Of a stretch of DNA of 64,000 bases, positions 24,854 through 33,036 are shown one piece after another. The first letter of the stretch is position 1, and each line of letters begins with the position of its first letter. This DNA is from Ancylobacter sp. WKF20 (GTDB lineage Bacteria > Pseudomonadota > Alphaproteobacteria > Rhizobiales > Xanthobacteraceae): positions 2,232,001-2,296,000 of the forward strand of contig NZ_CP121679.1 in the NCBI RefSeq assembly GCF_029760895.1, read 5' to 3'. The notes below the pieces were generated by a model. The model did not search any database. It was not told the DNA's origin and was given only the letters and a program-made list of their open reading frames with translations. A program made the translations under genes and the position numbers.

Positions 24854-25543
24854 ATGACTGACACCAAGCTCCGCGATGATATTTGCCGCTTCGGGCGCTC
24901 GCTGTTCGAGCGCGGGCTCACGCCCGGCTCCTCCGGCAATATCAGCCTGCGGCTCGATGATGGCGGCTGGCTGGTGACGCCGACCAACGCCTCGCTCGGC
25001 TTCCTCGATCCGGCGCGCATTACCCGGCTCGATGCGCAGGGGCATTTGGTCTCAGGCGATGCGCCGACGAAGGAAATCCCGCTGCACGCGGCCCTCTATG
25101 AGACGCGCACGAGCGCGCGCGCCATCGTCCACCTGCATTCCAGCCACTCGGTGGCCCTCTCCATGCTGCCGGAGATCGACCCGAAGGCGGTGCTGCCGCC
25201 GATGACGCCCTATTATCTGATGCGGGCCGGCCAGACCGCGCTCGTGCCCTATTACCGACCGGGCGACCCGGCGGTGGCCGACGCCATTCGCGGCCTCGCG
25301 GGCCGCTATTCCTCCGTGCTGCTGGCCAATCACGGCCCGGTCGTCGCCGGCGAGACGTTGGAGGCGGCGGTCTTCGCGACCGAGGAACTCGAGGAAACCG
25401 CCAAGCTCTATCTGCTGCTGCGCGGCCTCAACCCGCGCTACCTCTCCCCCGAGCAAGTCGCCGACCTCACCCGCGTCTTCGGCCTCACGCTGCCGCAGGA
25501 CGATCATGGGCACGATCATGACCACGGCCAAGATCACGGGTGA
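24854..25543 (+). CDS. otnC: 3-oxo-tetronate 4-phosphate decarboxylase (class II aldolase/adducin family)
   Basis: Last pathway step: decarboxylation of 3-oxo-tetronate 4-phosphate to dihydroxyacetone phosphate. The 229 residues have GLTPGSSGNISLRL (phosphate loop), the metal-binding HLHSSHS pair and NHGPVVAG, as in class II aldolases. The C-terminus ends in a His/Asp-rich tail (DDHGHDHDHGQDHG) not required by the family and perhaps metal-binding. The regulator gene is just upstream; the other three enzymes are on the opposite strand. Confidence 0.9.
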   Translation: MTDTKLRDDICRFGRSLFERGLTPGSSGNISLRLDDGGWLVTPTNASLGFLDPARITRLDAQGHLVSGDAPTKEIPLHAALYETRTSARAIVHLHSSHSVALSMLPEIDPKAVLPPMTPYYLMRAGQTALVPYYRPGDPAVADAIRGLAGRYSSVLLANHGPVVAGETLEAAVFATEELEETAKLYLLLRGLNPRYLSPEQVADLTRVFGLTLPQDDHGHDHDHGQDHG

Positions 25544-25578
25544 CGCGTCGCCTGATCCATACCAGGACGAAGTACTCC

Positions 25579-25624
25579 CGGGCGCTGACATTGCGGCTTT
25601 AGAGCCGCCAGGTCTCAGCGCCCG
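25579..25624. terminator. Bidirectional nested hairpin terminator
   Basis: Outer 10-bp arms CGGGCGCTGA (25579-25588) and TCAGCGCCCG (25615-25624) enclose an inner stem GCGGCT (25593-25598)/AGCCGC (25603-25608) with loop TTAG. It starts 36 bp after otnC and lies 18 bp beyond the end of the small minus-strand frame at 25643, so it can serve both directions. Confidence 0.65.
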
Positions 25625-25642
25625 AAAGCCTGAAAGCGCGGC

Positions 25643-25885
25643 TCAAGGCGTCTGGGCGCCGCGCGCATTGACGTGGACGGCATAGAGCGAGGTGGTGGCG
25701 GCGATGAAGAGCCGGTTGCGCGACCGCAACGCCGCCCACATCTGAATCGGAGGAATGCCCTCTGGTGCGGGCATCTCAATAAGGTCATCCTCCCCGCATG
25801 TTTTGTACGGCATAGATTTATCAGTATAATTTTTTGATTCACCAATATTGAAAAATATTGACTTTAAGCTCCGCCCACCTTCCAC
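25643..25885 (-). CDS. Small hypothetical protein (80 residues)
   Basis: Not recognised. The frame encodes MEGGRSLKSIFFNIGESKN at the start and RSRNRLFIAATTSLYAV near the end. The 3' half uses the GC-rich codons of this genome (CTC TTC ATC GCC GCC ACC), which supports coding, while the 5' half is AT-rich and irregular. It could be a small gene, or the surviving 3' end of a larger gene with an acquired 5' end; a start at the internal MPYKTCGEDD is possible. The overlapping frame 25615-25845 shows no coding character and is not proposed. Confidence 0.35.
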   Translation of the reverse strand: MEGGRSLKSIFFNIGESKNYTDKSMPYKTCGEDDLIEMPAPEGIPPIQMWAALRSRNRLFIAATTSLYAVHVNARGAQTP

Positions 25886-25935
25886 TGCGTCAGTTATCGT
25901 CCGTTTAAAGCACAGAGTGCGGCGAGGCTGATTGC

Positions 25936-27780
25936 GTGGCGGTCGACGTGGGTCACTCGATGATCTGGGATGTGCTGCTTGACGCGACGGCGATGGCGGC
26001 CGGTGAGATTGCCCCGCTTATCCATCGCCTTATCGAGGACGAGTGCCTTTCGGCCCAGGGGCAAAGGGTCACGATTGCTTGTCCGGTAGCGGCGGTGGCC
26101 GATCTGCGGTGCACCTTTCCGGGCTTTTCGGTGCAGGGATGTCTGGCGAGAGCGCTTGCCGCCGCACTGAGTGGAGCGGGCCAGTCTCTGCGTCCCCTCG
26201 CCATCGTGCAGGGCGGCTGGAGCTGGAGTGGCCAGACCATCCGCCGCCTGCTGGACGAGCTTCGCCGGGATCCGATGATCGCGAGCGCTCAGCCGCGTTT
26301 CGTCTCCTCCACGGGCGATCGCGTTCTGGGATGCATGGTGGATCAACCAGTCCAGATGCCTGTCGCGGCGGCCCGCTATCTGCCGGAATACTACATCACC
26401 CGCGAATGTCTTTCGCCGTTGATGGTTCTCAGCGCCCAAGCGGTGGTCGCCGCGCCGCGCCCCACAAACGGCGAGGCGCTGCACGCCTATGCCGAGGTGC
26501 TGTCGGGGCTAAGACGGCGCGGCTATCGCAATCTGCTCGCCAACCGGATCCTGGTGCCATGGACAGGCAAAGGCCTGCCATCCGACCGCGTGCTTCCGGC
26601 GCTGGCGCATGAAGATGCCGACCTGCTCCGCGACATCCATCTCGAACAGCCCGAGCTGAAGCTGGAGCGCGTGCTGTCCCGCGCCTTCACGGCGCAGGGC
26701 CGGCCAAAGATCCTGATCGACGCCCGCGGCATGCAGTCGATGATGAATGGCACGGCCGTCTGCACGCTGGGCTTCCTGTCGGGCTTTCAGGAGCTTGCGC
26801 AGCACGGCGCCAGCATCTCGGTGGTAGCCGCCAAGGACGCCGCGCTATCGCATCGCCTTGCTGAGCGCTTCCCAGCCCTCGACATACAGCATGATGAGCC
26901 CAAGGGTTACTTCATGGCCATGGTATTGATGAACCAGCCATGGGATATGGATAGCATCCGCGCCATGCATGACTGCGCTGCTGTGATCAGCGCAAACATG
27001 CTGGATACGATCATGTGGGACATCATGTTCACGTCGAAGCCAGGCCTACGGCAGACGTGGTCACTCTTCGGCCAGTGCACCGATATTTTGTTCTTCAACA
27101 GCGCCTATAGCCGCGACCGATACAGTTTCCGCTTCCAGCCGGACACACGCATCCCCAAGATTGTCACCCATCACAGCATGAGCCCCAACGAGATCGCTCG
27201 CAGCGTGGACGAGGATCGCCTGGTTCCCGGCAAATACGTGCTGGTGATGGGGAGCGACTACGAGCACAAAGACATTCCGCACACTCTTGAGATGCTATCC
27301 GATGCGTTTCCCTACCTGACATTTGTCAGTGTCGGCGACCCCCGCAAGGAACTTCCGAACGTCATCAGCTATTCCAGCGGAAGCCTACCGGAGGAGACGA
27401 TCGCCAATCTCTACAAATATACGGAGGCGGTGGTTTTCCCTTCTCATTACGAAGGTTTCGGCCTGCCGGTGGCGGAGGCGCTGGCCTATGGAAAATGTGT
27501 GATCGTGCGCAAACAGCCGCTTTGGGACGAGATTCGCTCCATCAGCGCGCGCCCAGATTCTATTCGGATGTTCCAGCGCGAGAGTGATCTTGTGAAGCTG
27601 CTGGGTGAGATCATAAACGCTCCCGAGGCGGTGCCCCCGGAGACAGGAGTGACAGCCGGCAATATGGAGCCCCGTTGGATTGATTGCGCGCGCGCTATGC
27701 TGAGCGCGCTTGACCAGGCAATCGCCGAATTCGATGGGCGACGCTGGATGTTCCGCAACGACATCCTCTATAGGAATTGA
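25936..27780 (+). CDS. Glycosyltransferase, GT4/group-1 type, with extended N-terminus
   Basis: A 614-residue protein from a GTG start (ATG at 25960 is an alternative). The C-terminal 350 residues form a retaining GT-B glycosyltransferase: the nucleotide-sugar site shows the E-x7-E pattern in HYEGFGLPVAEALAYG, with VLVMGSDYEHKDIPHTLEML and LTFVSVGDPRKELPN before it. The N-terminal 240 residues are unfamiliar. No membrane helix is evident, so it acts in the cytoplasm. It is followed after 27 bp by an FkbM/glycosyltransferase gene, then by convergent type I secretion genes. Likely role: building a surface polysaccharide or glycosylating an exported protein. Confidence 0.8.
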   Translation: MAVDVGHSMIWDVLLDATAMAAGEIAPLIHRLIEDECLSAQGQRVTIACPVAAVADLRCTFPGFSVQGCLARALAAALSGAGQSLRPLAIVQGGWSWSGQTIRRLLDELRRDPMIASAQPRFVSSTGDRVLGCMVDQPVQMPVAAARYLPEYYITRECLSPLMVLSAQAVVAAPRPTNGEALHAYAEVLSGLRRRGYRNLLANRILVPWTGKGLPSDRVLPALAHEDADLLRDIHLEQPELKLERVLSRAFTAQGRPKILIDARGMQSMMNGTAVCTLGFLSGFQELAQHGASISVVAAKDAALSHRLAERFPALDIQHDEPKGYFMAMVLMNQPWDMDSIRAMHDCAAVISANMLDTIMWDIMFTSKPGLRQTWSLFGQCTDILFFNSAYSRDRYSFRFQPDTRIPKIVTHHSMSPNEIARSVDEDRLVPGKYVLVMGSDYEHKDIPHTLEMLSDAFPYLTFVSVGDPRKELPNVISYSSGSLPEETIANLYKYTEAVVFPSHYEGFGLPVAEALAYGKCVIVRKQPLWDEIRSISARPDSIRMFQRESDLVKLLGEIINAPEAVPPETGVTAGNMEPRWIDCARAMLSALDQAIAEFDGRRWMFRNDILYRN

Positions 27781-27807
27781 TAGGAAAATTTGGCCACTGG
27801 AAAGTTG

Positions 27808-29664
27808 ATGTCCGCTACGAACGAAACAAATCGTACGACTGAGACTGTAAACGGTGTTTACGGCCCGATCACATTCTTCTCTTCCGACCGGGTAATTGGC
27901 ACCGCGCTGCGGCGCTATGGGGAATGGGCTGAGAACGAGATCCGATTCCTGGCAAACTTCATATCTGAGGGAGGTACTGTCCTCGATATTGGTAGCTTCA
28001 TCGGCACACATGCCCTGGCCTTCAGTCACAGGGTCGGGCCGACCGGAACGGTCCACTGCTTCGAGCCGCAGCCGGCCGCGTTCGAGCTGCTCGTTGCGAA
28101 TGTCACGGCCAATGGCTGCGACCAGGCCATTCTGCATCGGGCGGTACTGGGGGAGATCGCCGGCCAGTCGACGCTTGAGCCGAGAGCCATCGGCTCGGCA
28201 ACCAATGCCGGTGGGCCAGGCATCAGTGACACGAATGCCGAATGGGCGGGCGCCGGTCTGGGCGATGTCGAGACGATTGATGCCTTGGGATTGGCGGCCT
28301 GCGATCTGATCAAATGCCACGGGGAGGGCGTGGAGCAGGCTGTCCTGCGCGGTGGCGCGACGACCATCCGTGCTCTTCGGCCCGTCATCTATTGCCCGGC
28401 GAGTTCACTCGACGGGGCGGTCAAGGCGACGCAGATTTTCTGGCAGCTTGGCTATCGCGTTTACGTGCTTATCGTGGACCCCTTCAATCCCGCGAATTTC
28501 TTCGCTTCACCCCAGAATATCTTCGGTGATGCGCGGGAGATCGGCCTCGTCGGTCTGATGCCGGAACAGGAAGAAAAGCTGGAAGATCTGAGCAGTTCCT
28601 GCTGGGAGATTCATCCCGTGGAGACGCTCGATGATCTCGCCTATGCGATGCTTCATAAAGCGCACTCTGTCGACGACGTGCTTCGCGCCCGGCGCGCGGC
28701 GGCAATGGGCGGCAGCGTTGTATCGGCGCCGCACCACCGATCGACACTGAACGAACTCGATACCGCGCCGCGTCAGGTAGAGGCCCTCCAGGATCAGCTG
28801 CGGAGACTTCGCTCCGAGCTTCATGAGAGCCTCGCGCGGTCGCGATCTGAGGCCGAGGAACTGTCGGCGCTTCGCCGGCAGGTCCCCGGTCTTCGCAGGC
28901 AACTTCAGGCGAGCGAGCAGAAAGCCGAGCAGTTGAGCCGCGATCTGCGGCGGTTGCGCCGATCAAATGTCTTTCGGGTGTTCCGAACCCTCATCGACAC
29001 GGAAATGAATGTTCGAGACCGGCTCAAGCAGCGCCGCGCCACGCGCGCCCCGGTGCCGGCGGAGGATGCGGGCGACGAAGCGGTGGCGGGTGTGTCCGAA
29101 GCGCTCTCTTCTGCACCCGCGGCACATCCCATCACGCTTGTGACGGTCGGCCGTGGCGTCGTTCCCGTGGACATGCCGCCGGTTGAGGCTCCCACCCTGC
29201 TTATGGTCGCGTCCGCCGACGCGATGAACGGCAAGGGGCTGCGCGACTTCATCAGGTTCGCCTGGCCCATCATCCGCGAGGCCGTGCCGGAGGCGGAACT
29301 CTGTGTCGCGGGGGCGGTCGGGCAGGAGCTTTCGGGCCACGAGCCGGGTGTGACGGCGCTGGGGTGCGTCGCTGATGTGACCCCCCTCTACCTTCGGAGC
29401 CGGGTGGTCATCAACCCCGCCGTGGCGGGCACCGACGTCAAGATCAAGACCTTGGAAGCGCTCAACCATCTCCGGCCGATCGTGCTGTGGCCATCCGGCC
29501 GGGAGGGTCTTCATCCCGACCTCGCCAGGCACTGCGTATGCGTCGAGGACTGGTTCCAATACGCGGAAGCCGTGATCGAGCTGTTGAAAAACAGCGATCT
29601 GGCCGACGAAATACAGGCGTCGCGCGACCAGATCCGGGATCTCCTATCGGAAGACGTCAACTAA
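27808..29664 (+). CDS. FkbM methyltransferase / coiled-coil / glycosyltransferase fusion
   Basis: A 618-residue composite from the ATG at 27808 (GGAAAG upstream). Residues about 10-260 are an FkbM-type SAM-dependent methyltransferase (GGTVLDIGSFIGTHALAF as SAM motif I, then GTVHCFEPQPAAFELL). About residues 315-400 are a strongly charged coiled coil (heptads such as ALQDQLRRLRSELHES). The last 190 residues resemble the C-terminal half of a group-1 glycosyltransferase (DMPPVEAPTLLMVASADAMN, then VINPAVAGTDVKIKTLEAL). The N-terminal GT half is missing, so this part may be catalytic only as a partner of the upstream glycosyltransferase or may be a binding module. FkbM enzymes O-methylate sugars of surface glycans. 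Confidence 0.75.
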   Translation: MSATNETNRTTETVNGVYGPITFFSSDRVIGTALRRYGEWAENEIRFLANFISEGGTVLDIGSFIGTHALAFSHRVGPTGTVHCFEPQPAAFELLVANVTANGCDQAILHRAVLGEIAGQSTLEPRAIGSATNAGGPGISDTNAEWAGAGLGDVETIDALGLAACDLIKCHGEGVEQAVLRGGATTIRALRPVIYCPASSLDGAVKATQIFWQLGYRVYVLIVDPFNPANFFASPQNIFGDAREIGLVGLMPEQEEKLEDLSSSCWEIHPVETLDDLAYAMLHKAHSVDDVLRARRAAAMGGSVVSAPHHRSTLNELDTAPRQVEALQDQLRRLRSELHESLARSRSEAEELSALRRQVPGLRRQLQASEQKAEQLSRDLRRLRRSNVFRVFRTLIDTEMNVRDRLKQRRATRAPVPAEDAGDEAVAGVSEALSSAPAAHPITLVTVGRGVVPVDMPPVEAPTLLMVASADAMNGKGLRDFIRFAWPIIREAVPEAELCVAGAVGQELSGHEPGVTALGCVADVTPLYLRSRVVINPAVAGTDVKIKTLEALNHLRPIVLWPSGREGLHPDLARHCVCVEDWFQYAEAVIELLKNSDLADEIQASRDQIRDLLSEDVN

Positions 29665-29764
29665 CGAGACTTCCGGCGTGCGCGTGAGGGCCGTATTGGC
29701 CATGCGCGGCGATGAGGCACGAGGGCTCTTCAGCCTTCTCGCGTCGATCCGGTACGCATAGGCA

Positions 29765-31171
29765 TCAGCGGTCCCGCATGGCGTGGGAGAAGGCATCCGT
29801 CAGGGGGCGCGTGAGATAGCTCAGCACGCTGCGCTCGCCGGTACTGAAGATGACTTCCGCCGGCATGCCCGGGCGCAGGCGGGCCTTCAGATCGTCGGGA
29901 ACATCGGTCTGCGCGATCGACACCACGGCCTGGAAATAGGGCTGCTGGGTGGCCTCGTCGATCAGCCGGTCCGGCGACACGCTCTGCAGCTGGCCGAGAA
30001 TGAGCGGCGTGGTGCGCGAATGAAAGGCGGGAAAGCGGATCTCGACGCCGGTCACCCCGTCATGCAGCCGGTCAATATCGGTAGTGGGAACCCGCGCATC
30101 GACGATCAGATCCTCCTGCTGCGGCACGATCTCCAACAGCGTCTCGCCCGGCTTCACCACCGCACCGCGCGTGCGCACGCTCGGGTTGATGTTCTGGACA
30201 ATTCCCGCTCGTGGTGCGCGAAGGTCGATGCGATTGAGGACGTTTTCCGAGACCGCCAGTTTCTCACGGGTATCGGAAATCTGCCGGCGGGTCTCCACCA
30301 GCTGGGCCGTGACTTCCTCGCGCTGGCGCTGCTGCAGATCCTGTATCTGCAGCTTGACCTCGCCGACGGAATTGAACGCCTTGGCGATCTCGGCCGTGTT
30401 CCGGCCGACAAGCCCGTCGAGGCGCGAGCGTTCGCGTTGGAGCTCAGCGAGGCGCGGTTTCGAGACCAGCCCCTTGCTGCTCAGCGCGCTGATGCCATCC
30501 AGTTCGTCGTCAATGTAGAAAAGCTGCTTGTCGAGCGCCTGCCGCTCCCGGTTCAGCCCCTGTATCTCCCGGTTCACCTGCTCCGCTCGGCTGTTGAGGA
30601 TCGCGATTTTGCTGTCGAGAGAGGCCTTGCGATCGCGGAACTGCGTGAGCTGGTCATTGAGGACCGCCCTGACCGCGGGATCGTCCGCGCGCTCCTCGAG
30701 TTCGGCGGGGAAGGTCACTGTCTCCGCATGCGTCTGTTCCGCCTGCAGGCGCGCCTCGATCGCCAGCAGCGTATCGAGCTGCGTGCGCTGGACGACATAG
30801 GCCGACCGCGAGGTCGTCGGATCGAGGCGGAACAGCAGATCACCGGCTTCGACGCTGTCACCATCCTTCACCGCGATGTCGGCGATGATCCCGCCTTCCA
30901 GATGCTGAACGACCTGCCGCCGGCTCTCGACCGAGACTACTCCCGTCGCCATGACCGCGCTGTCGATCTCCGCCATCACCGCCCAGAGGCCGCCCAGCCC
31001 GAAGGTCAGCAGGATCACCGCATAGCCGATGAGGGCGATGGGACGGATATCGCTGCTGATCCGCGGCGGCTTGGCCGGCGCGTCGGTCAGAGCCGTGGTC
31101 GCGGACGGTGCCGTGGTCCCTGACGCGCGCGGGGGATCCTGATCGAGCGTGAACGCCATGTCCGACCTCAC
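29765..31171 (-). CDS. Type I secretion periplasmic adaptor (HlyD/PrtE family)
   Basis: Membrane-fusion protein joining the inner-membrane ABC exporter to an outer-membrane TolC. The 468 residues have one N-terminal helix (IALIGYAVILLTFGLGGLWAV), a lipoyl half (GIIADIAVKDGDSVEAGDLLFRLD), a long coiled-coil hairpin (about 120-300), and the barrel/C-terminal part ending LRPGMPAEVIFSTGERSVLSYLTRPL, the family signature. A GTG at 31171 overlaps the exporter stop (GTGA); the ATG at 31159 is an equal candidate. No TolC gene lies in the window, so an outer-membrane partner must be elsewhere. Confidence 0.92.
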   Translation of the reverse strand: MRSDMAFTLDQDPPRASGTTAPSATTALTDAPAKPPRISSDIRPIALIGYAVILLTFGLGGLWAVMAEIDSAVMATGVVSVESRRQVVQHLEGGIIADIAVKDGDSVEAGDLLFRLDPTTSRSAYVVQRTQLDTLLAIEARLQAEQTHAETVTFPAELEERADDPAVRAVLNDQLTQFRDRKASLDSKIAILNSRAEQVNREIQGLNRERQALDKQLFYIDDELDGISALSSKGLVSKPRLAELQRERSRLDGLVGRNTAEIAKAFNSVGEVKLQIQDLQQRQREEVTAQLVETRRQISDTREKLAVSENVLNRIDLRAPRAGIVQNINPSVRTRGAVVKPGETLLEIVPQQEDLIVDARVPTTDIDRLHDGVTGVEIRFPAFHSRTTPLILGQLQSVSPDRLIDEATQQPYFQAVVSIAQTDVPDDLKARLRPGMPAEVIFSTGERSVLSYLTRPLTDAFSHAMRDR

Positions 31172-32955
31172 CCCTCTCCGGCTGCGGCGTTGCCCGCCGA
31201 CCGGCCGGTCGACGGAGCCGTAGCTGGTGCCGCGACGAGGCGTGGCGCGCGCAGCTTGGCGAGCACTTCGTCGCGCGGACCGAAGCCGCTCATCACCCCT
31301 TCATTGAGGACCAGAACCACATCGCAAAGGCTGAGCATGCTCGCCACATGCGTAATCAGCACGACGGTGCGTCCAGTGCGAGCAAGCTCCTGCACGGCGC
31401 GGATCAGCGCCTGCTCGCCGGCCGCGTCGAGGCTGGAATTGGGCTCGTCGAGCACCACCAAGGCCGGCAGATCGTAGAGCGCGCGGGCGAGAGCGATGCG
31501 CTGGCGCTGGCCGCCGGAGAGCGACGCGCCCGCTTCGCCAATATCCGTGGCATAGCCGCGCGGCAGCCGCTGGATGATTTCATGGGTGCCGGCGATCTGC
31601 GCCGCCTGCACCACCTTCGCGTCATCGCGCGCGCTGAATCGGCCGATATTGTCGGCGACGGTGCCGTGAAACAGCTCGACATCCTGCGGCAGATAGCCGA
31701 GGCGTGGGCCGAGCTGGTCGGGATCCCAGTGCCGCAGATCCGATCCGTCCAGCCTCACCGTTCCCGCCGTCGGTTGCCAGGCGCCGACGATGAGGCGGGC
31801 CAGCGACGACTTTCCCGCCGCGCTGGGGCCGATGATGCCGAGTACCTTTCCCGCCGGCAGCGAGAAGCTGATGCCGCGCAGCACCGGAACGTCGGTGCCA
31901 GGCGCATGGGCGAAAACGTTCTCCATCTGCAGGGCGCCCTTGGGGTCCGGCAGGCGGATGGCGGGCGCTTCCTCCGGCACGGCGCGCAGCATGTCCTGCA
32001 CCCGGCGAAAGGCCGAGTGTGCCCCCAGCAGGGCCTTCCAGTTGCCGATCGCCATCTCGATCGGCTGGGTGCAGCGGCCGACGATGATCGAGCCGGCGAT
32101 GATCACACCCGGCGAAATCTCCCGCTGAATGGCGAGATAGGCGCCGAGGCCGAGGATCAGGCTCTGGGTGAGCAGGCGGTTGTAATGCGAGGCCGCCAGC
32201 AGCAGGCCGCGCCGGTCCATCGCCTCGGCCTGCGAGGCCAGTGCGGTGTCGCGGCGCTCTCCCCATTGCGCCCGCAGATTGCCCAGCATGCCCATGGGCC
32301 GCAGCACCTCGGCATTGCGGAAGGTGGTGATCGCCTGATTGGCGGCGGACATGCCGGCGCGGGTGGCCTCATCGAACAGACCGCGCGTCCAGCGGTCATT
32401 GACGAAAGCGAGGGCGCCGGACAGCAGGCAACTCACCACGGCGATGGCGCCGTACCAGGGGCTGAGCGCAGTGGCGACGAGGATGTAGATCGGCACCCAG
32501 GGCAGGTCACACAGGACGATCAGTCCGCTCGACAGATAGTCACGGACGGTATCGACGTCGCGCAGCGCCTGCGTATGGGCGGAGGACGGCCGGCGCAGGC
32601 AGGCGCGATGCACCGCGTTGAACACAGGACCGGCGACCTCGCGGTCGAAGCCAAGGCCCGCCCGGACCAGAAGCGACGCGCGCAGCCATTCGAGGATGGC
32701 GCTGACCGCATAGAGAAAGGCGATCAGCAGCGTGAGCACGGCCAGCGTCGACAGGTTGCGGCTGCTCAGCACGCGGTCATAGATCTGCATCATGTAGATC
32801 GGGCCGGCGAGGCCGAGCACATTGATGAAGAAGCTGAAGACGATGACGGCCGTAAAGCCACGGCGGGCGGAGCGCAGGGCGGCGGTCAGCGCGGTCCCGG
32901 TCTTTTCCGTCGGCCCCGACTGGCCCCGATGCGCGAACACGTAACGCCCCCTCAA
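31168..32955 (-). CDS. Type I secretion ABC transporter (PrtD family)
   Basis: A 595-residue exporter with an N-terminal six-helix membrane domain (FSFFINVLGLAGPIYMMQIYDRVL is the PrtD-family hallmark region) and a C-terminal ATPase with Walker A GPSAAGKSS, signature LSGGQRQ and Walker B LVVLDEPNSSLD. There is no N-terminal C39 peptidase, so the substrate is exported by an uncleaved C-terminal signal. It lies 81 bp downstream of the large secreted-protein gene and overlaps the adaptor gene by 4 bp. Confidence 0.93.
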   Translation of the reverse strand: MRGRYVFAHRGQSGPTEKTGTALTAALRSARRGFTAVIVFSFFINVLGLAGPIYMMQIYDRVLSSRNLSTLAVLTLLIAFLYAVSAILEWLRASLLVRAGLGFDREVAGPVFNAVHRACLRRPSSAHTQALRDVDTVRDYLSSGLIVLCDLPWVPIYILVATALSPWYGAIAVVSCLLSGALAFVNDRWTRGLFDEATRAGMSAANQAITTFRNAEVLRPMGMLGNLRAQWGERRDTALASQAEAMDRRGLLLAASHYNRLLTQSLILGLGAYLAIQREISPGVIIAGSIIVGRCTQPIEMAIGNWKALLGAHSAFRRVQDMLRAVPEEAPAIRLPDPKGALQMENVFAHAPGTDVPVLRGISFSLPAGKVLGIIGPSAAGKSSLARLIVGAWQPTAGTVRLDGSDLRHWDPDQLGPRLGYLPQDVELFHGTVADNIGRFSARDDAKVVQAAQIAGTHEIIQRLPRGYATDIGEAGASLSGGQRQRIALARALYDLPALVVLDEPNSSLDAAGEQALIRAVQELARTGRTVVLITHVASMLSLCDVVLVLNEGVMSGFGPRDEVLAKLRAPRLVAAPATAPSTGRSAGNAAAGEG

Positions 32956-33036
32956 TCTCGCTTTCCGCTCGCCTCACAGGCCGACCGGACATCCGCGAGA
33001 ACTCTCTACGCGAGGCGCCTGCCTCAGCTGACGCAT

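Noticed and set aside
25936..29664. A capsule or O-antigen cluster around the glycosyltransferases
   Set aside because: No polymerase, flippase or sugar-nucleotide synthesis genes are nearby, so only a general surface-glycan or glycoprotein role is supported.
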